DNA of 64,000 nucleotides from Dongia_A sp039808885. GTDB taxonomy: Bacteria > Pseudomonadota > Alphaproteobacteria > Dongiales > Dongiaceae. The position numbers and the translations under genes are program-made. Position 1 is the first letter of the stretch. Each line of letters opens with the position of its first letter. Under the pieces are notes generated by a model. That model made no database searches and was not told the DNA's origin. It was given only the letters and a program-made list of their open reading frames with translations. The stretch lies in the NCBI GenBank assembly GCA_039808885.1, contig JBDHTX010000012.1, positions 1 to 64,000 of the forward strand, written 5' to 3'. Below are positions 1 to 7,687 of the stretch, one piece after another.

Positions 1-42
1 GATGATCGACCACTCCCGGTCCGACAGATCGAAGCGAGCCAT
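1..42 (-). CDS. IS5-family transposase, N-terminal fragment cut by the window edge
   Basis: Only the first 14 codons are inside the window, reading MARFDLSDREWSII. This matches the typical start of IS5-family (IS427/IS1031-like) DDE transposases, which open with a short basic stretch followed by an L(S/T)DxEW motif. The ATG is the complement of 40-42, and a purine-rich GAGAGGGAG stretch lies just upstream on the minus strand as a ribosome binding site. The catalytic domain is off the window, so I cannot say whether the element is intact. The call rests on family resemblance of a short peptide plus the element-like end found next to it. Confidence 0.7.
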   Translation of the reverse strand, partial: MARFDLSDREWSII

Positions 43-117
43 GACCAAACTCCCTCTCGTCTACGGAGTTTGAATCACAATCCCGCCCGCAAGGGAATCC
101 CCTTATGAGTACAGAAC
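1..117 (-). mobile_element. Right-hand end of an IS5-family insertion sequence
   Basis: Between the transposase start and the next gene is a 75-bp non-coding stretch. Read on the minus strand it holds GTACTCATAAGGGGATTC, which looks like an IS5-type terminal inverted repeat. The next four bases (118-121) are CTAG, matching the YTAR-type target of many IS5-family elements. They also hold the stop codon of the neighbouring tautomerase gene. The other terminus is off the window, so the inverted repeat and target duplication cannot be confirmed and the 117 boundary is approximate. Confidence 0.55.
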
Positions 118-507
118 CTAGACCTCGACCTTGAATCCCAGGTCGATCTCGCTGGCCGGCTTGCCGCTCATCGCCCAGTTCTCGCGCGTCGCCTCGACCA
201 GCACTATGCGGACATCGCCGGGGTCGAGGTCGAGCGCCGCCTTCAGGTTGCGGACAATGGCGGCATACATCTTGCGCTTGGCTTCGAGCGAACGGCCCTG
301 GAACAGCTCGATGGTGACGATGGTGAAGCGGTCGCCGTGGCCCGGCACCAGGGGGAAATGCGCCGCGTCATACGTGACCAGGCGGTAGCAGCGGTCGTCC
401 TCGGGGATCTTGATCCCTTCGACCATGCCGGCCTGGATGGCGTCGAACAGCGCCTCGTGGCGGCCGTTCAGCCAGTGGTTGCGGGTTTCGATCCTGACCT
501 GCGGCAT
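118..507 (-). CDS. Tautomerase family protein (4-oxalocrotonate tautomerase-like)
   Basis: 129 aa. The protein starts Met-Pro-Gln-Val-Arg-Ile. After Met removal Pro becomes residue 1, the catalytic base of the tautomerase superfamily. The C-terminal half has the family's beta-alpha pattern, including GRSLEAKRKMYAAIVRNL at about 71-88 and a second helix around LDLDPGDVRIVLVE. At 129 aa it is of the long, two-repeat type rather than the 62-residue 4-OT. The substrate cannot be read from sequence. The gene lies 84 bp from the divergently transcribed dipeptidase. Its stop codon touches the end of the IS5-like element, so the insertion has spared the reading frame exactly. Confidence 0.85.
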   Translation of the reverse strand: MPQVRIETRNHWLNGRHEALFDAIQAGMVEGIKIPEDDRCYRLVTYDAAHFPLVPGHGDRFTIVTIELFQGRSLEAKRKMYAAIVRNLKAALDLDPGDVRIVLVEATRENWAMSGKPASEIDLGFKVEV

Positions 508-591
508 GCTCGCCTTCCCTTCGCCTGACCGGTTGCTTTCGTCCCGGCGATGGTCGACCATGCCGGTCCCCGCGGTCAAGAGAGGCGCAAC

Positions 592-1581
592 ATGCCGGGT
601 TCGCACAGCACGACGATCCAATCCACCGCGATCGTCTGGGATTCCCATTCCTGCCTGCCTTTGGCCTCGGGCATCGACCTCGGCGTGCTGCGCCGGCACA
701 AGGCCTCCGGCTTCGACTACGTCTCCATCAATGTCGGCATGGACATGAACCCGCTGGACCAGGTGATGAAGACCATTGCCTGGTTCCGCCATTGGATCGC
801 CCAGCACGCGGACGAATTCGTCCAGGTCGACGGCTTCGCCGACGTCGCCGCCGCCAAGAAGGCCGGCAAGCTGGCGGTCAGCTTCGACCTGGAGGGCTCC
901 AGGATGCTGCTCGAGGACGTGGCGATGGTGGAGTTCTACCGCGATCTCGGCGTGCGGCAGATGCACCTGGTCTATAACCGCAACAACAGCGTCGGCGGCG
1001 GCTGCCATGACGACGACAAGGGCCTGACCGCCTTCGGCCGCGACGTGGTGCGCGCCATCAACAAGGCCGGCGTGATCATGGATTGCTCGCACAACGGCGA
1101 GCGCACCAGCCTCGACATCATGGCGGCCTCGGACAAGCCCGTGGTGTTCAGCCACGCCAATGCCCGCGCCCTGGTCGACCATCCGCGCAACATCTCCGAC
1201 CGGCAGATCGACGCCTGCGCCGCGACCGGCGGGGTGATCGGCATCAACGGCATCCGCCTGTTCCTCGACGCCAAGGAGGATTTCGCCGAGCCGATGGCGC
1301 GCCACATCGACTACATGGTGCAGCGGGTCGGACCGGACCATGTCGGCCTCGGCATCGACATTTCCTTCAACCTCGGCGTCGACGACCACCCGCCGCAGGA
1401 GGATCGCGGCTATTGGTGGCCCTTGAGCGGCCGCTATTCCTCCAACGGCACCAGCAGCGCCGGGCCGGAGGAACTGCCGAAGATCGTCGCGCATCTGCGC
1501 GACAAGGGCTATGGCCAGTCCGATCTCGACAAGATCTGCGGCCTCAACTTCGCCCGCGTGGCGCGGGAGACCTGGCGCTAG
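592..1581 (+). CDS. Membrane dipeptidase, peptidase family M19 (renal dipeptidase-like)
   Basis: 329 aa. It is a zinc-dependent dipeptidase or amidohydrolase with a TIM-barrel fold. Putative metal ligands are visible: His19 in WDSHSC, bridging Glu101 in FDLEG, His167 in MDCSHNG and His188 in VFSHAN, with a late HVGLGIDI strand. The usual second ligand of the HxD motif is Cys21 instead of Asp, so it belongs to a variant subgroup. No signal peptide is visible, so it is probably cytoplasmic. ATG 592 is preferred over an in-frame start at 550 because AGAGG lies about 8 bases upstream. The last 22 bases are also the start of the 146-bp repeat array that follows. Confidence 0.85.
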   Translation: MPGSHSTTIQSTAIVWDSHSCLPLASGIDLGVLRRHKASGFDYVSINVGMDMNPLDQVMKTIAWFRHWIAQHADEFVQVDGFADVAAAKKAGKLAVSFDLEGSRMLLEDVAMVEFYRDLGVRQMHLVYNRNNSVGGGCHDDDKGLTAFGRDVVRAINKAGVIMDCSHNGERTSLDIMAASDKPVVFSHANARALVDHPRNISDRQIDACAATGGVIGINGIRLFLDAKEDFAEPMARHIDYMVQRVGPDHVGLGIDISFNLGVDDHPPQEDRGYWWPLSGRYSSNGTSSAGPEELPKIVAHLRDKGYGQSDLDKICGLNFARVARETWR

Positions 1582-2165
1582 TACCTTGTTTCGTCATGGT
1601 CGGGCTTGGCCCGACCACCCACGAGTTTCAGATGGCAGGGCATCGTCGTCGCAAGCAAACTCGTGGATCCTCGTGCCAAGCACCAGGACGACGATGTTGG
1701 AGTTGGGCGCGGGAGACCTGGCGCTAGCACCTCGTTTCGTCATGGTCGGGCTTGGCCCGACCACCCACGAGTTTCAGACGGCAGGGCATCGTCGTCGCAA
1801 GCAAACTCGTGGATCCTCGTGCCAAGCACCAGGACGACGATGTTGGAGTTGGGCGCGGGAGACCCGGCGCTAATACCTTGTCTCGTCATGGTCGGGCTTG
1901 GCCCGACCACCCACGAGTTTCAGACGGCAGGGCATCGTCGTCGCAAGCAAACTCGTGGATCCTCGTGCCAAGCACGAGGAAGACGATGTTGGAGTTGGGC
2001 GCGGGAGACCCGGCGCTAGTACCTCGTTTCGTCATGGTCGGGCTTGGCCCGACCACCCACGAGTTTCAGACGGCAAGGCATCGTCGTCGCAAGCAAACTC
2101 GTGGATCCTCGTGCCAAGCACGAGGAAGACGATGTTGGAGTTGGGCGCGGGAGACCTGGCGCTAG
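1560..2165 (+). repeat. Tandem array: four 146-bp REPIN units plus 22 bp
   Basis: Unit starts are at 1560, 1706, 1852 and 1998, with a 22-bp remnant at 2144-2165. The units are near-identical. Units 1-2 carry CACCAGGACGACG where units 3-4 carry CACGAGGAAGACG. Each unit holds two palindromic REP hairpins facing each other. One begins GTCATGGTCGGGCTTGG, the other is an inverted CGTCGTCCTGGTGCTTGG, and both lead into CCACGAGTTT so that an inner CCACGAGTTT/AAACTCGTGG pair forms. Each unit also contains the last 22 bp of the dipeptidase gene, and the final copy supplies the stop codon of the convergent VOC gene. The 146-bp period is not a multiple of three, so no extended protein is implied. Confidence 0.95.
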
Positions 2166-3019
2166 CCCGCCACCAGCTCCAGGATCGCCCCGTTCGCCTC
2201 GGCGGCGGGCACCAGGCAGCCCTGCCTGGTCTCGTGGAACCTGACCCCCTGCGCCGACAGCTGCGCCAGGCAGCGCGCCTTGTCGGCGACCAGGATCTTC
2301 ATGGCCGCGACGAAGGGCAGGTCCGGCAGCTTTTCCGGCAGGCACTCGGGATAGAACTCCGCCAGCGCCTCCGCGGTGACGAAGCGCAGGGCGCCGCTGC
2401 CGCAGGCGACCGAGGTCAGCTGATCGGCGACCTTGATGTGCTCCGGCCCGAAGATCGGCAGATAGGCCATGGCCGCGTCGACGGGCGCCGCGCAGGCGAC
2501 GGTGACCGAGATCAACCGCAGCGCGCCATTGGCATGGGCGAGCCAGTCGGGACGCCGGATCAGCTCCGGCGACAGGTGATGGCAGATGAAGCAGCTGACC
2601 GCCGGCGTCGCCTCCGGCGGCAGGAACACCAGGCGGAATTCCGGCGTCACCGTGCCGGTCGGCAGCTCCAGGTCGCGCTTCAGCTGCTTCGGCCCGTCCG
2701 GCTTCATTCCCGCCGCCGCCAGGGCGTCACGGCAGGCATTGGCGTCGTTGGTGGCGAAGGCGAGGCCGAGCAGGCCCTCGCGGGTCTCCAGCAGCTTGTC
2801 GAGGTTGTTGGTGAACTGGGCCGGGTCGATGATGCCGAGCAGCTCGACATAGCCGTCCTCGAACATCACGCAGTAGTTGCCGGTGCCCCAGCCGATATGC
2901 CGGCCGCGCGGCGTCACCGTGAAGCCCAGGCGCGCCCAGTTGCGCCGCGCCGCCTCCAGGTCGCGCACGCCGACCAGCGTATGGTCGATGCCGGTGATGC
3001 CGCAGGCGTCGAGCGCCAT
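2162..3019 (-). CDS. VOC family / glyoxalase-like domain protein
   Basis: 285 aa. The N-terminus (ITGIDHTLVGVRDLEAARR) has the DHxxVxVxDLxxA pattern that starts a vicinal-oxygen-chelate module. Residues 16-60 follow the glyoxalase-like layout (GFTVTPRGRH, then YVELLGI). A second module begins near residue 160 (LRLISVTVACAAP). CHHLSPELIRRPDW around 146-159 is typical of the glyoxalase-like (PF13468-type) group. These proteins bind a divalent metal and act as lyases, dioxygenases or isomerases. The substrate is unknown. The stop codon sits in the last bases of the repeat array. The preceding petC operon runs the same way but 87 bp away. Confidence 0.8.
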   Translation of the reverse strand: MALDACGITGIDHTLVGVRDLEAARRNWARLGFTVTPRGRHIGWGTGNYCVMFEDGYVELLGIIDPAQFTNNLDKLLETREGLLGLAFATNDANACRDALAAAGMKPDGPKQLKRDLELPTGTVTPEFRLVFLPPEATPAVSCFICHHLSPELIRRPDWLAHANGALRLISVTVACAAPVDAAMAYLPIFGPEHIKVADQLTSVACGSGALRFVTAEALAEFYPECLPEKLPDLPFVAAMKILVADKARCLAQLSAQGVRFHETRQGCLVPAAEANGAILELVAG

Positions 3020-3105
3020 GCTCCCGTCACTCCCCCAAATGAAAACCGCCGCCGAGCTTAGCCAACCCGGCGGCGGTCGTCACACTTTGTCTTGCGCGAC
3101 GGCGG

Positions 3106-3903
3106 TCAGTGCACGCTGGCCCACACCTTGCGCTTCGCCGCATAGGCGATGAGCGTGAAGATGACCAGGAACAGGATGACCTTGATGCCCATGCGGTGGC
3201 GGGCGTCGAGATTGCCCTCGGCGGTCCAGGTCAGGAACACGGCGATATCCCGCGCCTCCTGCTCCAGCGTCGCCTTGGTGCCGTCTTCATAGGTCACCGA
3301 ATCGGCGGAGAGCGGCGGCGGCATGGCGATCTGATGGCCCTTGAAGGCGTGGTTGAAATACATGCCGTCCGGCAGGGTGACGCCTTCCGGCGGCGTCTCC
3401 TCGTAGCCGGTCATCAGGCTGTAGATGTAGTCGGCGCCGTCATAGCCGAGGAAACCCGCCCCGGCGCGCGACTTGGCGACCAGGGTGAGGTCCGGCGGCA
3501 GGGCGCCGTTGTTGGCGGCGCGGGCCGCCTGCTCGTTGGCGAAGGGCGCGTGGAACCGGTCCGACGGCCGGCCGGGACGATCGAACATCTCGCCGGTGTC
3601 GTCGGGGCCGTCCTGCACCTGCACCGCGGCGGCGATCTCCTTCACCTGGTCCTCGGTGAAGCCGATGTCCTGCAGGTCGCGATAGTGCAGCAGGTTCATC
3701 GAATGGCAGCCGGAGCAGACATTGGCATAGACCTGATAGCCGCGCTTCAGCTGCGCCGGGTCATAGGTGCCGAAGAAGCCCTTGAAGCTCCAGCTCTGGG
3801 TTTCGACGGTCGAATGCGCAACCGGGTTGGCGATGACGATGGCCACGGCCGCCAGTCCGGCGAGCAGGGTCACCAGACCGAGGATGACACGACTGACGGA
3901 CAT
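3106..3903 (-). CDS. petC: Cytochrome c1 of the cytochrome bc1 complex
   Basis: 265 aa. It carries electrons from the Rieske protein to cytochrome c. An N-terminal hydrophobic segment (about residues 7-26) acts as signal or anchor. The haem c motif CSGCH is at 63-67. A candidate axial Met occurs in MPPPLSADS. A C-terminal membrane anchor (VILFLVIFTLIAYAAK) precedes a short basic tail, as in bacterial cytochromes c1. Its ATG overlaps the petB stop by one base (TAATG), indicating translational coupling. It is third in the petA-petB-petC order and closes the operon. Confidence 0.95.
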   Translation of the reverse strand: MSVSRVILGLVTLLAGLAAVAIVIANPVAHSTVETQSWSFKGFFGTYDPAQLKRGYQVYANVCSGCHSMNLLHYRDLQDIGFTEDQVKEIAAAVQVQDGPDDTGEMFDRPGRPSDRFHAPFANEQAARAANNGALPPDLTLVAKSRAGAGFLGYDGADYIYSLMTGYEETPPEGVTLPDGMYFNHAFKGHQIAMPPPLSADSVTYEDGTKATLEQEARDIAVFLTWTAEGNLDARHRMGIKVILFLVIFTLIAYAAKRKVWASVH

Positions 3904-5306
3904 TAGGCTTTCTCCATCGGCTTGGCGGCGGCGCGGGCGCCGGCAGGACCGCCGCCCAGGACCGGCTTGCTGATCGACAGCGGCACCTGCTTCGGCGTCT
4001 CGAAGATCGAGAGCAGCGGCAGGACGATCAGGAAGTAGGCGAAGTAGTAGATCGTGGCGAGCTGGCCCAGCCGCACGATCTTGATGCCGAACTGGCCGCT
4101 GGCCGCGTTCACGCCCCACATCTCGCCGACCGCGTTGGTCGCCGCCTCATGCGTCATGCCGAGATGCTCCACCACGCGCTCGGTGAAGGTCGCGGTGTCG
4201 ACGATCTCGAAGTTGAACGGCATCCAGTAGGATTCTGGCGGGTACTTGCCGCAGAACATCAGGACCACGCAGTCGAAGACCAGGATCCAGAAGAACCACT
4301 TGAACACCGGCCGGAAGGTGCCGGAACGGACCGGCGAACGGTCGAGCCAGGGCAGCACGAACAGGGTCAGGATCGAGGCGCCCATGGCGATGACGCCGAA
4401 CAGCTTGTCCGGGATCGAGCGCAGGATCGCGTAGAACGGCAGGTAGTACCATTCCGGCACGATATGCTCCGGCGTGGACAGCGGATTGGCCGGCACGTAG
4501 TTCACCGGATCGCCCAGCGCGTTCGGCGCCCAGAACACCCAGAAGGCGTAGAACAGCATGAACACGCCGAGGCCGAACATGTCCTTCACCGTGTAGTACG
4601 GATGGAAGGGGATGGTGTCCTGCGGGCCCTTGGTGTCGATGCCCAGCGGATTGTTCGAGCCGAAGCGGTGCAGCGCCGCCACATGCAGCACCACCACCGC
4701 CACGATCACGAAAGGCAGCAGGAAGTGCAGCACGAAGAGCCGGTTCAGGGTCGGGTTGTCGACCGAGAAGCCGCCCCACAGCATCGTCACGATGTAGTCG
4801 CCCACGCCCGGGATCGCCGAGAACAGGTTGGTGATGACGGTGGCGCCCCAGAACGACATCTGGCCCCAGGGCAGCACGTAGCCCATGAAGGCGGTCGCCA
4901 TCATCAGCAGGTAGATCACCACGCCCAGCTGCCACAGGAACTCGCGCGGCGCCTTGTAGGACCCGAAATAGAGGCCGCGGAAGATGTGGATGTAGACGAC
5001 GATGAAGAACATCGACGCGCCGTTCATGTGCAGGTAGCGCAGCAGCCAGCCCGAGTTCACGTCGCGCATGATGCGCTCGACGGAATTGAAGGCCATGTCG
5101 ACATGCGGCGTGTACTGCATCGCCAGGATCAGGCCGGTGGCGATCATCACCACCAGCATGAAGCCGGCGAGCGAGCCGAAATTCCACCAGTAGTTCAGGT
5201 TCTTCGGCGTCGGATACTCGTACGCCTCGTGATGCAGGTAGCTGAACACCGGCAGGCGGTGGTCGATCCAGCGGATGACGGGGTTCTTGAAGACGGGAGC
5301 AGCCAT
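3903..5306 (-). CDS. petB: Cytochrome b of the cytochrome bc1 complex
   Basis: 467 aa polytopic membrane protein that oxidises ubiquinol and carries hemes bL and bH. The bis-His ligands are visible at H93/H107 and H194/H208, each pair 14 apart. The Qo-site PEWY motif is at 284-287. The chain is somewhat longer than typical bacterial cytochrome b: there is an extra loop (IVDTATFTERVVEHLGM to GVNAASG) between late helices and a basic Ala-rich tail. The start is supported by AGGAG about 9 bases upstream on the minus strand. It is the middle gene of petABC. Confidence 0.96.
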   Translation of the reverse strand: MAAPVFKNPVIRWIDHRLPVFSYLHHEAYEYPTPKNLNYWWNFGSLAGFMLVVMIATGLILAMQYTPHVDMAFNSVERIMRDVNSGWLLRYLHMNGASMFFIVVYIHIFRGLYFGSYKAPREFLWQLGVVIYLLMMATAFMGYVLPWGQMSFWGATVITNLFSAIPGVGDYIVTMLWGGFSVDNPTLNRLFVLHFLLPFVIVAVVVLHVAALHRFGSNNPLGIDTKGPQDTIPFHPYYTVKDMFGLGVFMLFYAFWVFWAPNALGDPVNYVPANPLSTPEHIVPEWYYLPFYAILRSIPDKLFGVIAMGASILTLFVLPWLDRSPVRSGTFRPVFKWFFWILVFDCVVLMFCGKYPPESYWMPFNFEIVDTATFTERVVEHLGMTHEAATNAVGEMWGVNAASGQFGIKIVRLGQLATIYYFAYFLIVLPLLSIFETPKQVPLSISKPVLGGGPAGARAAAKPMEKA

Positions 5307-5322
5307 GTTCTTTTCTCCTGCC

Positions 5323-5868
5323 TCAACCGATCTTCACGAGGGTGTCGGATTCGAAGGTGTAGGTGGGCACCGCCAAGTTGAGCGGCGCGGGCCCGCGGCG
5401 GATGCGCCCGGAGGTGTCGTATTCCGAGCCGTGGCACGGGCAGAACCAGCCGCCGTACTGGCCGCGCGGCTCGGCCGGCTTCTGGCCCTGCGGCACGCAG
5501 CCGAGATGGGTGCACACGCCGACCAGGATCAGCCATTCCGGCTTCTGCACCCGCGCCTCGTCGGTCTGCGGATCGCGCAGGGTCGAAATGTCGACATCCT
5601 CGGCCTGCTTGATCTCCTCCGGCGTGCGGCGGCGGATGAAGACCGGCTTGCCGCGCCATTTCACGGTGATCGCCTGGCCGACCTCGATCGCGGAAAGATC
5701 CACTTCGATGGAGGACAGCGCCAGCACGTCCTTGGACGGATTGAGGCTGTTGATCAGCGGCCAGGCCACGGCGACGGCGCCGAAACCGGCGAGCGACGTG
5801 GACAATAGATTGAGGAAGTCGCGGCGGGTGCCGGAGCTGGCCGGCCCACCATGCGTTGCTTGCGCCAT
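5323..5868 (-). CDS. petA: Ubiquinol-cytochrome c reductase Rieske iron-sulfur subunit
   Basis: 181 aa. A twin-arginine targeting motif (TRRDFLNLL at 14-22) leads into a single transmembrane helix. The 2Fe-2S ligands are in CTHLGC (119-124) and CPCHGS (143-148), with the disulfide cysteines of the Rieske fold. First gene of petABC; its AAGGGA ribosome binding site is about 8 bases from the ATG. The 17-bp gap to petB carries petB's own AGGAG. Together these genes encode the complete three-subunit bc1 complex. Confidence 0.96.
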   Translation of the reverse strand: MAQATHGGPASSGTRRDFLNLLSTSLAGFGAVAVAWPLINSLNPSKDVLALSSIEVDLSAIEVGQAITVKWRGKPVFIRRRTPEEIKQAEDVDISTLRDPQTDEARVQKPEWLILVGVCTHLGCVPQGQKPAEPRGQYGGWFCPCHGSEYDTSGRIRRGPAPLNLAVPTYTFESDTLVKIG

Positions 5869-6185
5869 TGCTTACATCCCTTACCCGGCAGCCGCCCCAA
5901 AGCCCGCGAAGCCTCGAACGTCCCGGTGCTGAATCTCCGGGCAATTCCATCGGCTTCGCGGCGTTTCGGCCGCCAATGCGATCTGAGGTCGCCGCCTTAT
6001 ATCACGCGCGTTAAGACCTGCCCCCCGGATCGCATGTCGCCCGATTGCGACAAACCGACGCAGCAATTCCGGCAGGCCGCCCAAGCGGTTCCAACTGGCT
6101 TCACCCCGGCAGCCGGTATAATGGAAAAAGCCTTGTTTTGCAAAGCGATCAGCCTTCCGGATTAGCCCCCCAATAAAGGCCCCTC
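5869..6185. other. Divergent intergenic region between petA and trmL
   Basis: 317 bp without a convincing gene. It must hold the promoters for petABC (minus) and trmL-hemF (plus). On the plus side a perfect TATAAT is present (entered separately). On the minus side a TATAAG near 5998-6003 could be a -10 element, but no good -35 sits at 16-18 bp. No structured RNA was recognised. Confidence 0.5.
6095..6122 (+). promoter_or_regulatory. Candidate sigma-70-type promoter for trmL-hemF
   Basis: A perfect -10 hexamer TATAAT lies at 6117-6122. A weak -35, CTGGCT at 6095-6100, is 16 bp upstream (3 of 6 matches). The predicted transcript start is about 55 bases before the trmL ATG. TATAAT is uncommon in such GC-rich DNA, which is the main support. 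Confidence 0.4.
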
Positions 6186-6650
6186 ATGCGGCTCGCGCTG
6201 TATCAGCCCGACATTCCCCAGAACACCGGCTCGATGCTGCGGCTGGCCGCCTGTTTCGGGCTGGCTGTGGATATCATCGAGCCCTGCGGTTTCGTCTTTG
6301 ATGACAAGCGCCTACGCCGCGCCGGGATGGACTACCTGGAGCATGTGATCCTGCGGCGGCACAGTTCCTGGGCCGCCTACCAGGCCTGGCGGGGCGACCA
6401 GAGCGCCGGCGGCCGGCTGATCCTGCTGACCACCTCCGCCGCCCTGCCCTATACCGACCCCGCCTATGGGCCGGCCGATTCGCTCCTGGTCGGCCAGGAG
6501 AGCGCCGGGGTGCCGCCCGAGGTCCGGGCGGCGTCCGACCTCGCCGTGCGGATTCCCATGCGGCCGGGCCTGCGATCGCTTAACGTCGCCATGGCCGCCG
6601 CCATCGTCGCCGGCGAGGCCATGCGCCAACAGGGATTTCCGACCCCATGA
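6186..6650 (+). CDS. trmL: tRNA (cytidine(34)-2'-O)-methyltransferase TrmL
   Basis: 154 aa, the usual TrmL length. It is a SPOUT-class RNA methyltransferase that adds a 2'-O-methyl to the wobble base of tRNA-Leu. Visible SPOUT features are the N-terminal LYQPDIPQNTGSMLRL segment and the C-terminal knot with LLVGQESAGVPPEV, IPMRPGLRSLNVAMAAAI. An AAGG sequence about 7 bases upstream supports the start. Its stop overlaps the hemF start (ATGA), so the two genes are co-translated. Confidence 0.92.
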   Translation: MRLALYQPDIPQNTGSMLRLAACFGLAVDIIEPCGFVFDDKRLRRAGMDYLEHVILRRHSSWAAYQAWRGDQSAGGRLILLTTSAALPYTDPAYGPADSLLVGQESAGVPPEVRAASDLAVRIPMRPGLRSLNVAMAAAIVAGEAMRQQGFPTP

Positions 6651-7522
6651 CCTCTTATCCAGCCAACCACCAGGACCAGGCCCGCGCCTGGTTCGAAACC
6701 CTTCGCAACCGCATCTGCGCCGCCTTCGAGCAGGTGGAGGATGACCTCCGCGGCACACGGCACCGCGACCTGCCGGCCGGGCGCTTCGAGCGCACCTCCT
6801 GGACCCGGCCCGATCCGAGCGCGGCGGAGGGCGGCGGCGGCACCATGGCGGTGATGCGCGGCCGCGTCTTCGAGAAGGTCGGCGTCAACGTCTCCACCGT
6901 GCACGGCACCTTTTCCGAGGAGTTCCGCAAGCAGATCCCGGGAGCCGCCGGGGACGGCAGGTTCTGGGCCAGCGGCATTTCGCTCGTCGCGCATATGCGC
7001 TCGCCCCTGGTGCCGGCGGTGCACATGAACACCCGCCACATCGTCACCAGCCAGTCCTGGTTCGGCGGCGGCGCCGACCTGACGCCGATGTATTTCGAGC
7101 GGCACGCGCAGGACGGCGCCGACTTCCACGCCGCGCTCAAGGGCGCCTGCGACAGATTCGATGCCGGCTACTATCCGCGCTTCAAGAAGTGGTGCGACGA
7201 GTATTTCTATCTGCCGCACCGGCAGGAGCCGCGCGGCCTCGGCGGCATCTTCTACGACAACCTGAACACCGGCGACTGGGAGAAAGATTTCGGCTTCACC
7301 CAGGCGGTGGGCGAGGCGTTCCTGGCGATCTACCCGGAGATCGTCCGCCGCCACATGGAAAGGGACTGGACCGAGGACGAGCGCCGCCACCAGCTGGTGC
7401 GCCGCGGCCGCTATGTCGAGTTCAACCTGCTCTACGACCGCGGCACCATCTTCGGCCTGAAGACCGGCGGCAACACCGACGCCATCCTGATGTCCCTCCC
7501 GCCGGAAGTGGTGTGGCCGTAG
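6647..7522 (+). CDS. hemF: Oxygen-dependent coproporphyrinogen III oxidase
   Basis: 291 aa. It converts coproporphyrinogen III to protoporphyrinogen IX in aerobic haem synthesis. Family blocks are clear: SVVxxxH-type SLVAHMRSPLVPAVHMNTR, then SQSWFGGGADLTPMY, then FKKWCDEYFYLPHR, GLGGIFYDNL and the C-terminal RRGRYVEFNLLYDRGTIFGL. Length is normal. It overlaps trmL by 4 bases. It also lies close to the bc1 operon, so haem supply and haem use are adjacent here, though on opposite strands. Confidence 0.96.
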   Translation: MTSYPANHQDQARAWFETLRNRICAAFEQVEDDLRGTRHRDLPAGRFERTSWTRPDPSAAEGGGGTMAVMRGRVFEKVGVNVSTVHGTFSEEFRKQIPGAAGDGRFWASGISLVAHMRSPLVPAVHMNTRHIVTSQSWFGGGADLTPMYFERHAQDGADFHAALKGACDRFDAGYYPRFKKWCDEYFYLPHRQEPRGLGGIFYDNLNTGDWEKDFGFTQAVGEAFLAIYPEIVRRHMERDWTEDERRHQLVRRGRYVEFNLLYDRGTIFGLKTGGNTDAILMSLPPEVVWP

Positions 7523-7553
7523 AGCCCTCACCGCACACGTTCCCACACAATCC

Positions 7554-7653
7554 GTCATGCCAAGGCTTGGCCTTGGCATCCACGAGTTTGTCTGCAACAA
7601 ATCCAACCCTCCGATAGAAACTCGTAGATGGTCGGACCAGGTCCGGCCATGAC
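7554..7653 (+). repeat. REPIN-type palindromic repeat downstream of hemF
   Basis: It starts GTCATGCCAAGGCTTGG, then CATCCACGAGTTT. After a short loop it returns through AAACTCGTAGATGG to a second hairpin ending GGCCATGAC. The outer GTCATG/CATGAC and inner ACGAGTTT/AAACTCGT pairs are the same plan as the 146-bp units at 1560-2165. It lies just after the hemF stop and may also act as a transcription stop or RNA-stabilising hairpin. Confidence 0.85.
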
Positions 7654-7687
7654 GATTGAATTTGCAGCGCCGGTCATAGACAAACCC

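Noticed and set aside
508..1494. Upstream in-frame extension of the tautomerase, to 458 residues
   Set aside because: It runs antisense to the dipeptidase, and only the last 129 residues resemble a protein family.
1560..2165. CRISPR-like array
   Set aside because: The units are 146 bp with no unique spacers and no cas genes nearby; they are tandem copies of a REPIN.
1606..3061. Repeat-encoded peptides starting MARPPTSFRRQG and extending toward the VOC gene
   Set aside because: The 146-bp period is not a multiple of three, the same peptide recurs in shifting frames and no ribosome binding site precedes it.
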